Origin: Microascus cirrosus
Lineage: Eukaryota; Ascomycota; Sordariomycetes; Microascales; Microascaceae
NCBI GenBank assembly: GCA_030271035.1
Contig: JAMBUN010000113.1
Location: 124,001 to 188,000 of the forward strand
Direction of reading: 5' to 3'
Length of the DNA stretch: 64,000 nt
The notes beneath the pieces were generated by a model. The model was given only the letters and a program-made list of their open reading frames with translations, ran no database searches and had not been told where the DNA came from. Positions 35,701 to 48,290 of the stretch are shown here, one piece after another; positions within the stretch are counted from its first letter, which is position 1, and each line of letters opens with the position of its first letter. A program made the position numbers and the translations under genes.

Positions 35701-38114
35701 GCCGCTTGCTCCCCGCGTCGATCGGTACTATCGACTCCTCATGAACCGTGTCAGGATCGAAGGCGCGAGTATCGAGCGCGAGGCCGTCAATTTCTTGCGT
35801 CGAAGGCATGCGGTGTCATACGAGGTACCCGGAATGTGGAACCGGGGGTTCGGAGCTCTCCACGTTGGCGGGCAGTGCCACCACAGTCTAACCCCTCGTA
35901 TCCGGGCTGTCCGCTCCAGTTTCGCTCCAGTTGTATACGATCACACAAAGCCGGGCCGTGTGTTGAGTTTCCGTGGATTGCAATCAGCGGGCCTTGCCTC
36001 GTTTCTGCCGGCAAATCGAGGAATATCAAGGGCCGCGGCCGCGGATCCTATCCCGTTTTGGCAAATAATATGTTGGTTCATCCCTCCTCACAAAACAAGC
36101 ATTCTTCCTTGGATCCTACCCTCCATGAAATTCCAGGCACAGGAACAGGGTGTCGCTCGGAGCGATCTCGTCTCGTCTTGCGATCGGCGAGGTCGGGAAC
36201 GTCTAAGCGGCAGCGAAAGCCTTCCTGTGATGCTTCTGTGACTCGTGGTCGTGATATGCTTCCGATCGTGCAATAACGAGCGGAAAAGCTGGAAACTCCC
36301 AGGCGGACGTATCCAGAGCCGCACCTCGCCTTGTTCCGCAAGACAAGTCTTGCAACTCGGACGCGTGCTCGCGTGTTGTGTTCACAGATGCTCCGCCCCT
36401 CCGGACCACGCGCCACAGGCGTTTCAGTCCTTGATGCTGCAATTTGGAGACACTCTTTTCAATGTCCATCGCCCCGAAGACGCAAGCCGGGACTTGTTGG
36501 TGGAATTGAATCGAGCGAAATTTTCGATCTGCCATTCGGGAATTGATGTCATCATCAGCATTGTACCCGAGCCGGATGTACTTGGCGCACGGCGCGGTTT
36601 CAGGGGCGTGTTACGATGCGGACAACCCTAAGTGAGATCACCGCCCATTCGGTGTTGGGGCATCATGGCATTGTGGCTTGTCTCAGGCTTTACTGTCCCA
36701 CTTTGTAGATGACGCGGACGGAGACTTATGGAGGAATCCGCTCTACCTGGGGGCATGAGTATGGCGTTCTTTGCTAGTGCGACGCTTGGCGTGCAGGGAG
36801 AAGCATCAGTTTGAGCCTAATGCTTGCCACGCCCGGACGGCTGCCGAAGCCTCCCGAAAACGCGGAGCTCACGATATCCTTGCATACGGTGGGCCCGGAG
36901 TTCTCAAGACGATCTGTCAGATGGGAGCCGCAGACAAGAAATATTTCCTCGGAGGATACATGTTGATTGGCCAATCCGTCGCCAAGAAAGGGGCGTCGAC
37001 CCGTTCAAGCTGCCCCTTGTGCTTCACACAAGATGTAACCAAACCCGCAGAACATGGGAGCTTTCCACAAGCTCTGTCCAACCGAAGCCCGCCGGCACCT
37101 CAACAGCAGGGGGCTCAGTGGAGGGCTACATCCGTGGGCCGCGTCTTCACGTATCCGCCGTCGCACAAACTTTCTTCGTACGCGTCCGGACACGCCGGTT
37201 TGTTTCGATCGTCGTGGCCGCGTTTGCTGCATCCCGTGCACGGCTGGCGCTGGGCGGGAGCGGCTGTTGATAAATATTGCCACCATGGCGAAGATGGAAG
37301 AAAGCTTACACTTGTTCGGGCAAGCGGGTCATCCCTGACCAGCTGAAGTGGGCCCGTTCTGCGGCCAGATCCGGAAGGGGGCGCTCGTTCTTTGAGTGAG
37401 AGTGGCCGGTGCAGAAGTGATGGCTCTTTGTTGGATCTGATTTGTGATTCGGGTGCCCCCATCCGACAAGCGCTGGGATGACTGAGATTAACGGCAGTGC
37501 CAAGACCCCACACTGCAGACACGAACGCCCGGCGGTTCTCGTTTTCTCATGGGCCAGGGCGCTCGTCTGCGGGACCTCACGGAGGAATATGCCGCGTAAA
37601 GCATCATAAAGTGCCGCCGGCTCTCTGTGGAGCGGCCATCCTGATATGCTTGCAACGAGTTGAACGTGAATTGCCTTTGCGATGCCCCTAACCCAAGCGC
37701 CCCTCGGCCAAAATCCCGGTGTTGGCAATGGCGCAGCCTCCCATGCCTCTGCGCATGGACCGCTGATCGGTGGGCACGTGGGGCGAACCTCGACCTGGAT
37801 GCCACCTGCCGCGTGGAGTACAGAGTAGTGCGATATTAATTGTCGCCCCGTGAAAGGCGGCTGTGATGTTTTGATGAAACGCCCTACTGAGAAGGGAGGA
37901 GGGGATTTTGACTTTTTGGTCATCTCCACCCGTGAAACGCGCGTGGAGGTTCGTTCCCACTGAAGCCTTTGGCCAAAACTAACTTACTTAAACAAAGCCC
38001 TGATGTGCCGAGCGGACAAACATCCAGCTAAAAGGCAGGCGCAGGGAATAAAGGAGGAAGGCTCGACGTGCTACTGTACTCTGTAGTCACCGCAAAAGAA
38101 AGAAGGTGCGGCTC
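32729..38114. other. 5.4 kb stretch without a supportable gene; first part likely leader/promoter of the 878-residue protein
   Basis: From about 32.75 to 34.3 kb the minus strand is pyrimidine-rich and contains a good donor (CAG then GTACGT) at 33388, so it may be a long, possibly intron-bearing 5' leader of the minus-strand gene. From about 34.4 to 38.0 kb only short frames without motifs are present on both strands. I found no transposase, reverse transcriptase, terminal repeats or tRNA. The end of the segment must hold the CDF transporter promoter. Confidence 0.5.
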
Positions 38115-40346
38115 ATGACAGCACCAGACAACGCAATGGCCGACTCCGCGTCCGAGTCGGGCCACCGCGAGCGCCACCACCACCGCCCGCGTGCCACGAA
38201 CCATGATGAGGTGCCGTTCTCGCTGCCCCGGAGTGTCGACACTTGGCCGTATGCCTCGATGAGGATGAGCCACTCGACCGCCTCGCTCGCGAGCTCCCTG
38301 CGCCGCTTCCAGATGAATGGCGCTGCCTCCGCTGACGAGGACGACGCGGGGTCTACGCGATGGGGAGAGCCCGAGGACCGTCGTCGGATGGAGGACGAGC
38401 GGAGGGTGACGCAGATCCTGGCTGATCCGCAGCTGAGGAGCAAGATGCTCATTGGGCAGGAGGATAACCGGTACCAATGGCACAAGTTCTGGACAACGAG
38501 CGCCGAACTGGCGGGCATGAGGAAGCCAATGTAAGTTTTGCGCCTTCAGCCTTCGTGGGTTCAGGAATGAAACGGTAGTGGCTGACTTTTCGGTTGCGAA
38601 AGACGGGAATACTACGAGCGCATGAACGATTTGATCCGGCAGTACATGTTCATCGACACCCTCCTAGACTCAACCATCCCGCATGAGCTCCTGAGCGAAT
38701 ACTCCGAGCGCCTCGACGCCTCCGCCTTCCGCTCGGCTATCGAGATCCCGCAGACTATCGCGGAGGAAAGCGTTTCCGGTGAGACCTCGCCCGCCGTCTC
38801 CCCGACCGATGCAGCCCCGTTGATCACGGTGACCGACTACGAGAACCGCGCGCGCGGGAGCGAGAGGAAGCGTGTCAAGAGGACGCCCAAGGACATCTTC
38901 CGCCCCTCGGAGACTACGCCGCTGCTCTGCCGTGATGAGGAGGAGGGCGGCGGCGGGGAGGTCGTGCAGCCCTATACGCCGTGGCTGGAGGATGCGGAGC
39001 TGGATCATGACCACCCCATTGTGTCTCTCGCCATCTACGTGAACACCGCTGCGAACGTGATTTTGCTGGCGGCGAAGATTGTGGTTGTCGCGTCGGTGCC
39101 GTCCATGTCGGTGCTTGCGAGTCTGGTGGATGCGGTGCTGGACTTCTTGAGCACGGCCATTGTGTGGACTACCACGAGATTGATCTCTGCGAGTCAAACG
39201 GATCAGTATCGGTACCCTGTTGGGAGGCGCCGGTAAGTATCCATCGGTTAGTATATGTGATTCAAGGTGTCTAGTTAACACTTTGTAGGTTGGAGCCTGT
39301 CGGTGTGTTGGTGTTTTCCGTCATCATGGTTACGGCCTTTGCCCAGGTTGGGATGGAGTCGATCACCCGCCTCGTCTCGTCTTCGCGCGAGGTTCTTGAT
39401 CTGTAAGTCTAATAGCGAGGTTATACGACCTAGAAAGCTCTCGCTATCACCCCGTATTCCTGTTGGGCCACACTCTAACAAGGTGCCGTCTAGGGGTTTG
39501 CCTGCCCTCCTTGTCATGCTTAGCACTGTCGTGGTCAAGGGAATTGTTTGGATATGGTGCCGTGTTATCAAGAACTCCAGCGTCCAGGCTTTGTAAGCAA
39601 CTCGGGAATTCGTCCGTTCCCTCGGCTTAATCTTGGAGACTGACTCGTACAGGGCTGACGACGCGATGACGGATGTCATTTTCAACACTGGTTCAATCCT
39701 TTTCCCTATCGGTTAGTGCTCTACATCGCGATGTACGTGCGGTATCATACTGACACGGCACAGTTGGCGCCTATGCGAAGATCTGGTGGCTTGATGCGCT
39801 AGGCGGTCTCATCCTCTCAGTGGTCGTCGTCGTGAACTGGAGCATCACGTCGCTCCACCACATGCGCAACCTGACGGGTTTCTCCGCGCAGCCCGATGAG
39901 CGGAATCTCTGTAAGTTTCTGTCTAACGCCGCCTGACACAATAAGAGATTTCGCCGAGGACTAATATAGGCTGGCGTAGTGTTGTATCTCACCATGCGGT
40001 TCTCAACTGCTATCAAGCAGATCCAGAATCTCAGGGCGTATCATGCCGGAGACAAGTTATTCGTCGAGGTACGTTCCCCTAGCTTCTGTGTCTCGTCAGG
40101 GTAGAACTGACTGTATATAGGTGGACATTATCCTGGAGGCGCACATGCCTCTGAAAGATAGCCATGACATTGGGTAAGCGAGACTAGAGATAAAATTACT
40201 TCCCCATCTTTCTACCCTGCAGGAGAGTCGCTAACGTCCACAGCGAGGTCCTCACGTACTTCCTCGAGAGTGTACCCATCGTGGACAGGGCGTTTGTCCA
40301 CATCGACTACGACAGCTACAATGTCCCCACCCACGTTTCATCTTGA
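38115..40346 (+). CDS. Cation diffusion facilitator family metal transporter, Mn/Fe-type motifs
   Basis: Nine exons: 38115-38530, 38603-39232, 39289-39402, 39494-39592, 39653-39711, 39764-39910, 39980-40068, 40121-40173 and 40244-40346; total 569 residues. All introns are 46-91 bp with GT..AG ends and keep phase. A long hydrophilic N-terminus precedes the membrane domain, which starts near HPIVSLAIYVNTAANVI. The second transmembrane helix carries DxxxD in SLVDAVLDF. A second DxxxD (DAMTD) opens the fifth helix before FNTGSIL, followed by KIWWLDALGG. DxxxD in both helices is the pattern of Mn- or Fe-transporting CDF proteins rather than HxxxD zinc transporters. The C-terminal domain holds IQNLRAYHAGDKLFVEVDIIL and VDRAFVHIDYD, as in cytosolic CDF domains. 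Either ATG 38115 or the better-context ATG 38136 could start translation. The membrane cannot be told from sequence. Confidence 0.92.
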
Positions 40347-40692
40347 AGCAGCATGATACAACTGGCATCCACAAGCGCGTGTCGGGCATCATCCATTTCA
40401 CAGCCAAAGGGGAGTACACTCGTGGTATCGAGAATCAAAAAAGGGGGTTGCATGTCCCAATTATTGCATAGGCTATAGAGTTCTATCTGCGGGATACAGG
40501 AAGAAGGTGGGGAAGAAGGAACTCTGTAAGATCAAGATTTGGTATAGAAAAAAAAAACCAGCGACTGCATTCGATCCGTGGATCCGCAGCGTTAGAATGA
40601 AAAGGAGGTCAAAAAACAAGTAATCGTCCGTGCCACCGTGCCATCTGTCCCTTGCCCTAACCGTACTTAATGGGGAAAGAGACCGGTAAGGA
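40347..40692. other. Intergenic, CDF transporter / STT4 convergent 3' ends
   Basis: About 346 bp with an A-run near 40548-40557. No gene is present. Confidence 0.6.
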
Positions 40693-43600
40693 TTAATAGG
40701 GAATACCGTTCGTGAGCAGCTGGAATTGATCGTACATCCCCGTCGAGTAACTCGAGTGGCTCTTCCGGATGAGATCCCTCATGAACTCCGCCGCCTCTCT
40801 CTCTGACTTATCCAGCGCAAACCGCTGTCTGAAGTGCATCACACTCTCTGGTCTGAAGCACGGCAAGCCGCTATCCATCATCAATAACACAATCTGCGAC
40901 AGTTTCTCGCAGTGCTGCCTGCTCGCGAGGAACGCCTTGATGCAGAGCTCCTCGAACCATCGGAACGACTGGTGCTCCGTCGAGCCGCCCATGACGGCCA
41001 TCATCTCGCCCGTCAGCTTGAAGGGTGCGCGCTCGAATCGGATACCCCCCGGAGCGAGATCGAAGCAGAAGCCAAAGTCGATGTGTAGGATGTGGCCAGC
41101 GTCGTCGATCATGATGTTGCCATTGTGCCGATCCTTGAACTGCAGGAGGAAGGAGATGACCGAATAAGCGGCCATGCTCTTGACAAAGTTGTTGCGCGCC
41201 TTCTGGAAGCGCAAGCTGTCCTCGTTGCCGTACTTGGAGATGAAGTAGTCGTAGAGGCCGTTGACGGCCTCGCGGCCGAGCATGTCGCGCGAGATGGAGT
41301 TAGGGAGCACCTCGATGACACCGCACCCGGGGGCCGTGGCCGTGACGCGGTAGGGAAAGACGAAGACATCGAGGCCGACGGTCTGGAAGATGCTCCGGAA
41401 GGCGGCGATCATCTGCAGCGCGAGGACGTCTTGACGGCAGTCGTCGCCCACCTTGAAGATGGCCGACTGCCACACCTCGACCGCTTTCTCCTCAGACTCC
41501 TTGCCCTTCTTCATCAGCTCCTCCTGTTGCTCGAGCTGCTCGTCGCCCGTGCTCTTGGGCTTCTTGACCCGGAAGGTCGCCATATAAGGCGCCTTGGCGT
41601 GGCTCTGCAGGGGTTTGCCTGACTTGCGGTCGATGCCGATGACCACGCCGTCAGGGTTGGAGGGCAGGTAGACGCCGACGTCCACCTTGATTTTGCGGAG
41701 CTCCTCCTCGATCTTCTGCTTCTTCTCGGGCTTCGATCTCTTGATCAGGGGCTTCAGCTTTCCGGATATGCCTGTCACCTCGTCGAAAAAAGCAAACTCC
41801 CGCTCGTAGTAGTTTCGGTCAGTGTCTGTGAAGCCCGTGATCATTTTGTTCATGACACCGTCCAGAGTCGGTTTGATGGCATCCTCCTACGCTCATGTGT
41901 AAGCCACAATGATCCCTGCACGTAAGCTTGATGATATAACCAGCGTTGGACTTACTACTTCACCGTTGTCGTCCTTGTACGAGTTGGCCTTCATATTCCA
42001 GATAATCTGGTGCGCAAACAGCTGGGAGAACTGTGCGGTTTCCAATATATAACGCTCCACGTAGCCAAGGGCGTCATATCTTAGGGTCTGCACGATCTGG
42101 GGCACGTAGAAGAACGTGACATCGACTGAGTGGTATTCCAGCGCCCTCATCGCATATTGGATGATAAAAGGGTGGTTCTGGAATGCGGGGGTGAAGAGTG
42201 TAACCGCTGTGATAGGATTCACAGGGGCCCAGTAGAGAAGGTGCTATGATTGATGTCAGCGACTGGCAGACTACTAGCGAGAACGTAACTAGGTACGGGT
42301 GAATGAAGACAAACCTTGAGCTGAAGGAAGTTCACATCACTTGGCAGCTTTTCCTGCAGGAGGATCGGGATGGCCTCGGGTTCATGAACCGCCTTGGCCG
42401 GAACATTGAGTAGCAACCACCGCACCTCAGTATGAAGTCTGGGGAACGGGAACCGCGTCACAAGCTCGACAGCAAGTGTTGGGCTTTCACCCCATGCGGT
42501 ACGCACCAATGACACCAACAAGGACTGTAAAGGTTAGCACCTGGTTCTCGCCCACGACATCCGGGGGATAGGAACTCACTTCGAGTGCGTTCCTCGCCAT
42601 CTTGCTCCCGAACGGCTGCGGCCTAGGACCCTCATCTGTGGGATTCAGCCACACCGCGAGCCTCGACTGTTCATGCTCGAGAAGGACCGTGAGGAGCTGC
42701 TCTTTAGCTTGGAGCGACCTCGCATTGCCAATCGCGTTGGCGCCAATCGCAGATACGGGCTTCAGAGCGGCCAAGACATCTGCCAGGAGACGCAGTTCCG
42801 TCTTCACCTGGAGGACGTTGTTGCCATACGAGTACTGAGGAGCGAACTTGAACCAGCTCAGTGCCGCCGACAGTATCTTGTCCTTGAGCCGCCACTCGGC
42901 GATTGTTCCGATGGTTGTGCAAGCACGGAGAATCCGGAGGCCGAACAAAATGACCTGGAGCCGCAGCTTCCGGGCAAGCGGGTGCGGCGTCGAGACTTTA
43001 ATTGCGTCTAGGGTCACATCTATGAGGCGAAGGAAGATCTTCTGAGTGTCCGCGCTCCCAAGACGTGTAGCGTTGAAGTGGCTCTGCAGGAACGAGATCA
43101 ACCATCCGTGAGGCGAGAGGAGGTCGTGAACCCAGGCTTTGCGTTTAGCTACAGCCTCATGATCGCTAACTGCAAGCTCCATCTTTTGGAAGAAAGGGTC
43201 GGTTTGTCTACATAACGGTCGACGGTTAATTCTCTGTACAACGGATCGGAATAGGGACTAAAAGGGCTGTAACAGAGCTTACGTTAAAACTGGGTTGAAC
43301 AGCCCGAGACGGCGCTGTATTGTGAGCTCCCACTGCAGAACAATCTCAGTGAGGAGACGAGGCTCCAGTCTCGGGTTCTCGTTGATGACGCCAAGCCACA
43401 ACGAAGCACCAAGTTTGATCGACTGCTTCGTGAACATGGCAAAAGGAATGGAGACAAGATGGTGGACGACGGCCGATTCGTCTCGCTTGCTCCGGCAAAG
43501 GAGCGCCGCCGCCCTGCGTAGGATGGCGCGAACTTCCTCCAGAGGCGTCTCCTTCTTGCTGAGAAGTCGCGCCTCTACGTGTGCCAGAGCAGTCGCGGCA

Positions 43601-46600
43601 TTGGCGCTGTCGCTGGTGGTTGCATGCACGAATGAGGCGCGCTGGTTGACGTTCATGAAGCTCATGAGCTCCAAGCCCCGATCGGGCATCATCTCCCCAT
43701 ATCTGTACTCTTGCCGTGTGGTGTACTGGGTGATAAAGTCCGATGAGGTGTTGACCTGGAAACTGCCAGCGGGCTCTATGGATTGTAGGCGATGGTCGGT
43801 AGCGGGGACCAACGACCCCATCTCAAGGGCGAACGACCTGCCGAACGAAGTGTGGCCGTAGGCACCCTCGTCGTAGTACTCGGAGAGGTACGTCTGCAGG
43901 AGCCCCTTCACATCCTGTGGAGAAAGGTTGATAGCTGCGGTGACCCAAGCCTTCGCCTTCTTGCTAAGAATATTGAGCGTCTGTCTTCGGAAGTCATAGT
44001 CGTGCGACAGCTCGACTGTCACGTTGCCCAGACGGGATGTGAAGACGGACTGCGGGTCATACAGGTCTGTATCCTCCTCCATACAGCTCGTCCACATCAG
44101 AGTCAACAACTCCAGAAGAGCAAAGAGCGACGACCTGTGGCAGAGCGCGGAGGGCACGTCGCGGATAATCCGGTCGGCGCATACAAAGGCGGCCTGTTGG
44201 ACGCGCTCTATCCGGTGGCAGCAGCTGCAGAAGATGGAGGCCAGCTGAACCGCAACGTACTGGGCCGAGAACGCGGCGTCACCTCCCTTGATCGTCCGCT
44301 TGAGGTACTTGTCGACCACCGCGGCCGCAACAGCCTCCATAGTGCTACTAACCGCGCCACTCCTCATGCTGGGTTCCAAGAAATAGGAAAGAGCTTTGGT
44401 ACAGTCACCAGCGTCGGCGCGTAGGCTCTCCACAAGGTACACCGCCTGCAGGAAAATAACTTTCCTGTAGCTTAAGTTTCTGATATCTGCGGCCTTCGCC
44501 GGCAGAAGATCACTCAGATGTTTCTTCTGCATCAAGTCGCGTTCCGTGGTCATGCCTCGGCGAAGGACTGTGTTAAGCTCGATATCGCTTTCCACTTGCT
44601 CCCCACGCTGTTCAGCAACCAACGGAGGGGAGTGGACAGCCATGATCCGCAACTCGTTAACCCACTTCGCTCCAATGTCACTAGATGGCAGGAACCCATG
44701 AACGACAATGTTAAACCAAGCGTCCCGAAGCAACGTGTGGGACTCGTCTTCGGTGATGGCGTCGACGGACATGTCATTTGAGGCCATGAACACGGCTAGG
44801 GGCCGGAGTAGCTGAGCAATGTCCTGGGCGGCGAGCTGGACATCGACATCCTTGGCGTGGCTTGACTGAGGCACATCCCCAACGGAAATAATGGTGTCAA
44901 GGAGGTGCTCCCAGTAGATGTCGAACAGAGGCGAGTCAGGGTGAAGGTTGGCTGATATGTGGCAGCGCGCATTCATGACCTAGACTGGGTGAGTAGACGT
45001 TTCCGTGCTATAACGTCATGAAAACTTACAGCAACAAGGATATGCTCTTGGCGCTCTGCCACAGCGACATGGCAGATCCGAGAATACATCTTCAGCAAGG
45101 AGCGGAACTCGAGTTGGCCACCCTTCAGCGAAAGGGCCGCAGCGCCCCTTATGATTTGAGCGTCCACAACGCCGTTCACCTTGCCGATCTTCTGCAGCAG
45201 CATTGACTGGGCAAGCGCGGTGATCTTTTCGTCCTCCGAAGCCTCCGCGATGCCACAGATTGCCTGGACCACGTTGCCATACACCACCGTCGTATCTCCG
45301 TCGCCATTGAGCTGAACTGAGATGGAGCTTCCAGTCGAGTGCCGACCGGAATAAATCGGCACGGCTGCGGCATCCGGCCCCGGGCCACCGTTGACGCCAT
45401 TGACACCCTCGCGACCAGGACCGGGGCTGAGTACGTTGCCGAGCGTGTACATAGTGGTGATGACTGAATCTTTGGACAGCATTCGCAAAACTGACGCAAG
45501 AGTATTGGAAGCTGTCGTCACGATCCTTGAATGGCTGGCAGATTGGACGATGAACCGAGGCAGGAGGCGGCTAATGGCAGCGGAGAATGTTGGAGAGGCT
45601 CTCGATATCAATGACATGCTCTTCAGCACCACTGTAGCCAAGACCTCGTCCGCCATTTGAACGGGATCTCCTATGACATCCTCCAACCAAGTCATCAGCG
45701 TATCCGGATCAGCAGCCTCCTCATTGAGGATCGAGCAGATGAGATAGCTGATCAGCGACGATGCCTTCACGGCAAAAGCCATCTTCTGCTGCCACGAAGA
45801 CGCAAGCTGGTTATTGAAGTCGGACGACGCCTCGAGGTAGGTCATCTGGCTCGCTACGATTCCCGCATAAATTTCGACCGATTTAAAATCCACCTCCGAG
45901 CTCTTGGAGGACATGGGTCGGAGCCGGCCCTCCCCTGAGTACAGGAGATCGAGAACGTGGGACTCCCGTAGATGTTTGCCATCAACTACCAAGAGCGAGG
46001 TCACAGAGACCAGAAGCCACGAAAAGCTCCGCTGCAATAGCATGGCGCCGAGTGGGCGGCCTGTAGCGGCGTAATGGCGGAGATGGTGCCTCCACTCCTT
46101 GACGCTTCGGTCACCCGTGTGCGCATGCCGCAAGGTCGAGAAGGCCTTCTCGACAGCCAGAAGGAAAGAGCCAGACAAGATATCCCGTATCCGCTTAACC
46201 AAGCTGAGCCTCCCCCCGACCCTCCAGAAGTCGGCCTGCGCGGCGGCGGCGTCGATGAAGCCTAAAAGCGCAAGGGCGATGGTCGCGGTCTTAATCGCGT
46301 CTTCCAGGTTCGCACTCTCCGCGTCTTCCGTCTGGCGGACGACAAGCTTCTCAGCTGCCGCAGAGCAGGCGTTGAGGAAGCCGTGAGCGCTCTCGATGAC
46401 CTTGCCCTCTAGATCCTCGTAGTTATTTCCCAGGACGAGGAGGGCCGCCGTGGTATGGAACGCAAGGGCCTCAGTCGGGGACGGAACGATATTTCGGAAG
46501 TAGGGCGACGGCACAAACGGCTGGCTGTGAGCTTCGAGTATATATGGAGATAGCTGATGCACGAGACGTTGGGCGTTCTGGCCGTTGCGGATACTCGGCG

Positions 46601-46898
46601 CCGCCTTACAAAGGGCAATCAGGACTTCGTACTCTCGGATGGACTACAAGACAATGCCGGTCAGCTATTCTAGTTACGCTTTTGCGCGATACGGGAGCGA
46701 GCAAGGAGCGTAGAGGTGCCGCACCATGGGAGGTCGTGCCGAGGCCTGGTATCCATTGGCATATTCGCGGCCCCGAAGGCCCCCATGACAGGCCTTACAC
46801 AGTCGATCAAAATCCGAGCGATCGTAGGTGAGCGACGAGCTCGCGGCCGACAGAGAAGCAATTTTCTGCAGCGCGCGCTGCCTGATGTCCCGCGCCAT
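40693..46898 (-). CDS. STT4: STT4, phosphatidylinositol 4-kinase III alpha
   Basis: Seven exons on the minus strand: 46725-46898, 45030-46643, 43283-44979, 42580-43207, 42315-42524, 41956-42243 and 40693-41886; introns 50-81 bp. The product is 1,934 residues, the normal size. It makes PI4P at the plasma membrane, feeding PI(4,5)P2 synthesis, cell-wall integrity and actin control. The N-terminus MARDIRQRALQKIA with RSDFDRLCKAC and SIREYEVLIALCKAA matches fungal Stt4. A large helical solenoid follows, then the lipid kinase unique/helical region (HLLYWAPVNPITAVTLF). The kinase domain has FKVGDDCRQDVLALQ (about residue 1,681), the catalytic loop DRHNGNIMI (about 1,789) and the DFG-equivalent HIDFGF (about 1,805). 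It ends near QFQLLTNGIPY. The gene is divergent from PRE7. Confidence 0.96.
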
Positions 46899-47445
46899 CG
46901 TGAGAGTCTAAGTGGGAGAATAACCGACTCGTGGTTCCCCTTTTCGGCTAGGTGTTGCAGGCGCGGGCCGGATCGAGATGTCAGCGGTTTGGCGCAAGTG
47001 AAGCGAGGGACTACCGCGGCGCGGCGCGACAAAAGGTGGAAAATATGCCCCTTCACGGGGTAGTAGAGACCGTTCCTTTGAAGCCCGCACTCGGGTCGAA
47101 GCGTGACCTTTTCGACCTTGATTGATCCAACGGGGTGGACCCTTGATTCTCCTGTGTTGGTGGTTGTCGGGTACCAAAGCCAAAAAGTTGTTAGCTTAGT
47201 CATCGGATAGCTCTCGGGTGGAGCTGTAGCTGCACAGGTTAGGAAGCTGAGCAAGGCTGCCAGGGGAACGCGTGCGCCAGCTGCCTGCGAAGGCCACCCA
47301 CTATCATCAATCCGACACCTCCCACCCCGAGCCCAACGCATCCGCATCCACGTCAACCCATCCCATCCAGAAGCGGTGCAACTCTCAGCCGTACTCGGAA
47401 TCTCGATATCAAGCTCACCAAGGACAGCGCACTGACTCGGGCATC
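46899..47445. promoter_or_regulatory. Divergent promoter region, STT4 / PRE7
   Basis: Only 547 bp separate the start codons of STT4 (minus) and PRE7 (plus), so both promoters and leaders lie here. I do not see the yeast Rpn4 proteasome box in its full form (GGTGGCAAA) on either strand. Confidence 0.55.
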
Positions 47446-48290
47446 ATGGCAGCCATGTTCAGCCAGAACCCCGTCATGAACGGGCCCAACTACTCCTTCT
47501 CAGACGCCCCCACGACAGCCAACGGCGGCCACAGAGAACACCGCTTCAACCCGTACGTCCACTCACCCAGGCTAGTGCCTCATGACCCTAACAATTGAAC
47601 AGGTATTCGGATAACGGCGGCTCTACCCTCGCGATCGCTGGCCACGATTTCGTCATCGTCGCAGGCGACACTCGACACACCTCGGGCTACTCCATCAACA
47701 GCCGCTACCACCCCAAGGTCTTCAAGATTGGCGGGACCTCGTCCTCTCAACACGACGCCCGTATAGTCCTCTCCGTCGTCGGCTTCGCCGCAGACGGCGA
47801 GGCGCTCAAGGACCGTCTCGACGCTATCTGCAAGATGTACCAGTACCGCCACGGCAAACCCATTTCCGTCAAAGCTTGCGCCCAGCGCCTGGCCACCATC
47901 CTGTACTCAAAGCGCTTCTTCCCCTACTACTCGCACGCCATACTCGGCGGTATCGATGAGGACGGCACCGGCGCCGTCTACTCCTACGACCCCGTGGGGA
48001 GCTACGAGAGGGAGCAGTGCCGTGCTGGTGGTGCTGCGGGCAGCCTTATCATGCCGTTCCTAGACAACCAAGTGAACTTCAAGAACCAGTTCGTCCCTGG
48101 CAGCGGGGAGGGCCATGACCTGAAGGAGCGGGAGAGGGCTCCTCTTTCGCGGGAGGAGGTGGAGAATGTGGTCAAGGATGCTTTTGATGGGGCGGTTGAG
48201 CGGCATATCGAGGTTGGTGATGGGCTACAGATGATGGTTGTTACGAGAGAGGGTATTGAGGAGGTCCTTGTCCCTCTCAAGAAGGACTAA
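47446..48290 (+). CDS. PRE7: 20S proteasome subunit beta-6 (Pre7/PSMB1)
   Basis: Two exons, 47446-47552 and 47603-48290, with a 50 bp intron (GTACGT...ACAG); 264 residues. The splice restores the conserved RFNPYSDNGGSTLAIAG. Beta-6 is one of the non-catalytic beta-ring subunits of the 20S core; no Thr1 nucleophile is expected after processing. Strongly conserved blocks are VAGDTRHTSGYSINSRY, FAADGEALKDRL, YSKRFFPYYSHAILGGIDEDG and PVGSYEREQCRAGGAAGSL, followed by DNQVNFKNQ. ERHIEVGDGLQMMVVTREG lies near the C-terminus. An alternative in-frame ATG lies three codons downstream at 47455. The gene works in cytosol and nucleus as part of the proteasome. Confidence 0.97.

Noticed and set aside
36078..36416. 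Arg-rich 112-codon minus-strand frame
   Set aside because: No conserved motif, overlaps other frames of similar size on both strands, and sits in a region without coding signal.
38670..39281. 203-codon frame antisense to CDF exon 2
   Set aside because: The sense strand encodes conserved CDF sequence with matching splice sites; the antisense frame has no motif.
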